NCBI GenBank assembly: GCA_013151705.1
Contig: JAADHT010000288.1
Location: 1-5,854 of the forward strand
Direction: 5' to 3'
Source of the DNA: Kiritimatiellota bacterium
GTDB lineage: Bacteria; Verrucomicrobiota; Lentisphaeria; Victivallales; JAADHT01
DNA length: 5,854 nucleotides
Part shown: positions 5,853 through 5,854 of the stretch, one piece after another
Layout: each line of letters starts with the position of its first letter
Position numbering within the stretch: position 1 is the stretch's first letter
Made by a program: the position numbers and the translations under genes
Notes under the pieces: model-generated
What the model was told of the DNA's origin: nothing
Database searches by the model: none
Seen by the model: the letters and a program-made list of their open reading frames with translations, nothing else

Positions 5853-5854
5853 CT

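Overview
The window carries four intact genes and one gene fragment, and fits a bacterium of the Planctomycetes-Verrucomicrobia-Lentisphaerae group. That placement is an inference. It rests on the style of the RHS/YD-repeat fragment at the left edge, on a cytoplasmic-type GH29 fucosidase, and on a DUF58 + SpoIIM pair in a moderately GC-rich genome. No rRNA, tRNA or taxon-specific marker gene is present to confirm it.

Layout. Positions 1-339 (minus) hold a 5'-truncated RHS-repeat coding fragment that runs off the left edge. Positions 373-871 hold no gene I can support. Positions 872-3261 (plus) hold a tight two-gene unit with an ATGA overlap: a DUF58 / von Willebrand A-like protein with two N-terminal membrane segments, then a SpoIIM-family (DUF95) polytopic membrane protein. 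After a leader of about 100 bases with two small hairpins, 3364-4062 (plus) encodes an L-ribulose-5-phosphate 4-epimerase (AraD/UlaF/SgbE type) with a complete set of expected active-site residues. Facing it, 4239-5570 (minus) encodes a GH29 alpha-L-fucosidase without a signal peptide. Upstream of the fucosidase gene are an operator-like inverted repeat (5627-5642) and, at the right edge, a long imperfect palindrome (5765-5852).

How the genes fit together. DUF58 and SpoIIM proteins are commonly clustered with a MoxR-type AAA ATPase and are thought to form an envelope-associated chaperone or assembly system. No MoxR gene lies in the roughly 870 bases upstream or immediately downstream here. 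The epimerase and the fucosidase are both sugar-catabolism enzymes but converge, so they are not one operon. The epimerase serves pentose (arabinose/ascorbate/xylulose-type) phosphate interconversion rather than the usual L-fucose route.

I do not see a convincing undescribed multi-gene system. The features most worth checking are the long palindrome at the right edge, the MoxR-less DUF58-SpoIIM pair next to an RHS remnant, and the palindromic candidate operator of the fucosidase gene.
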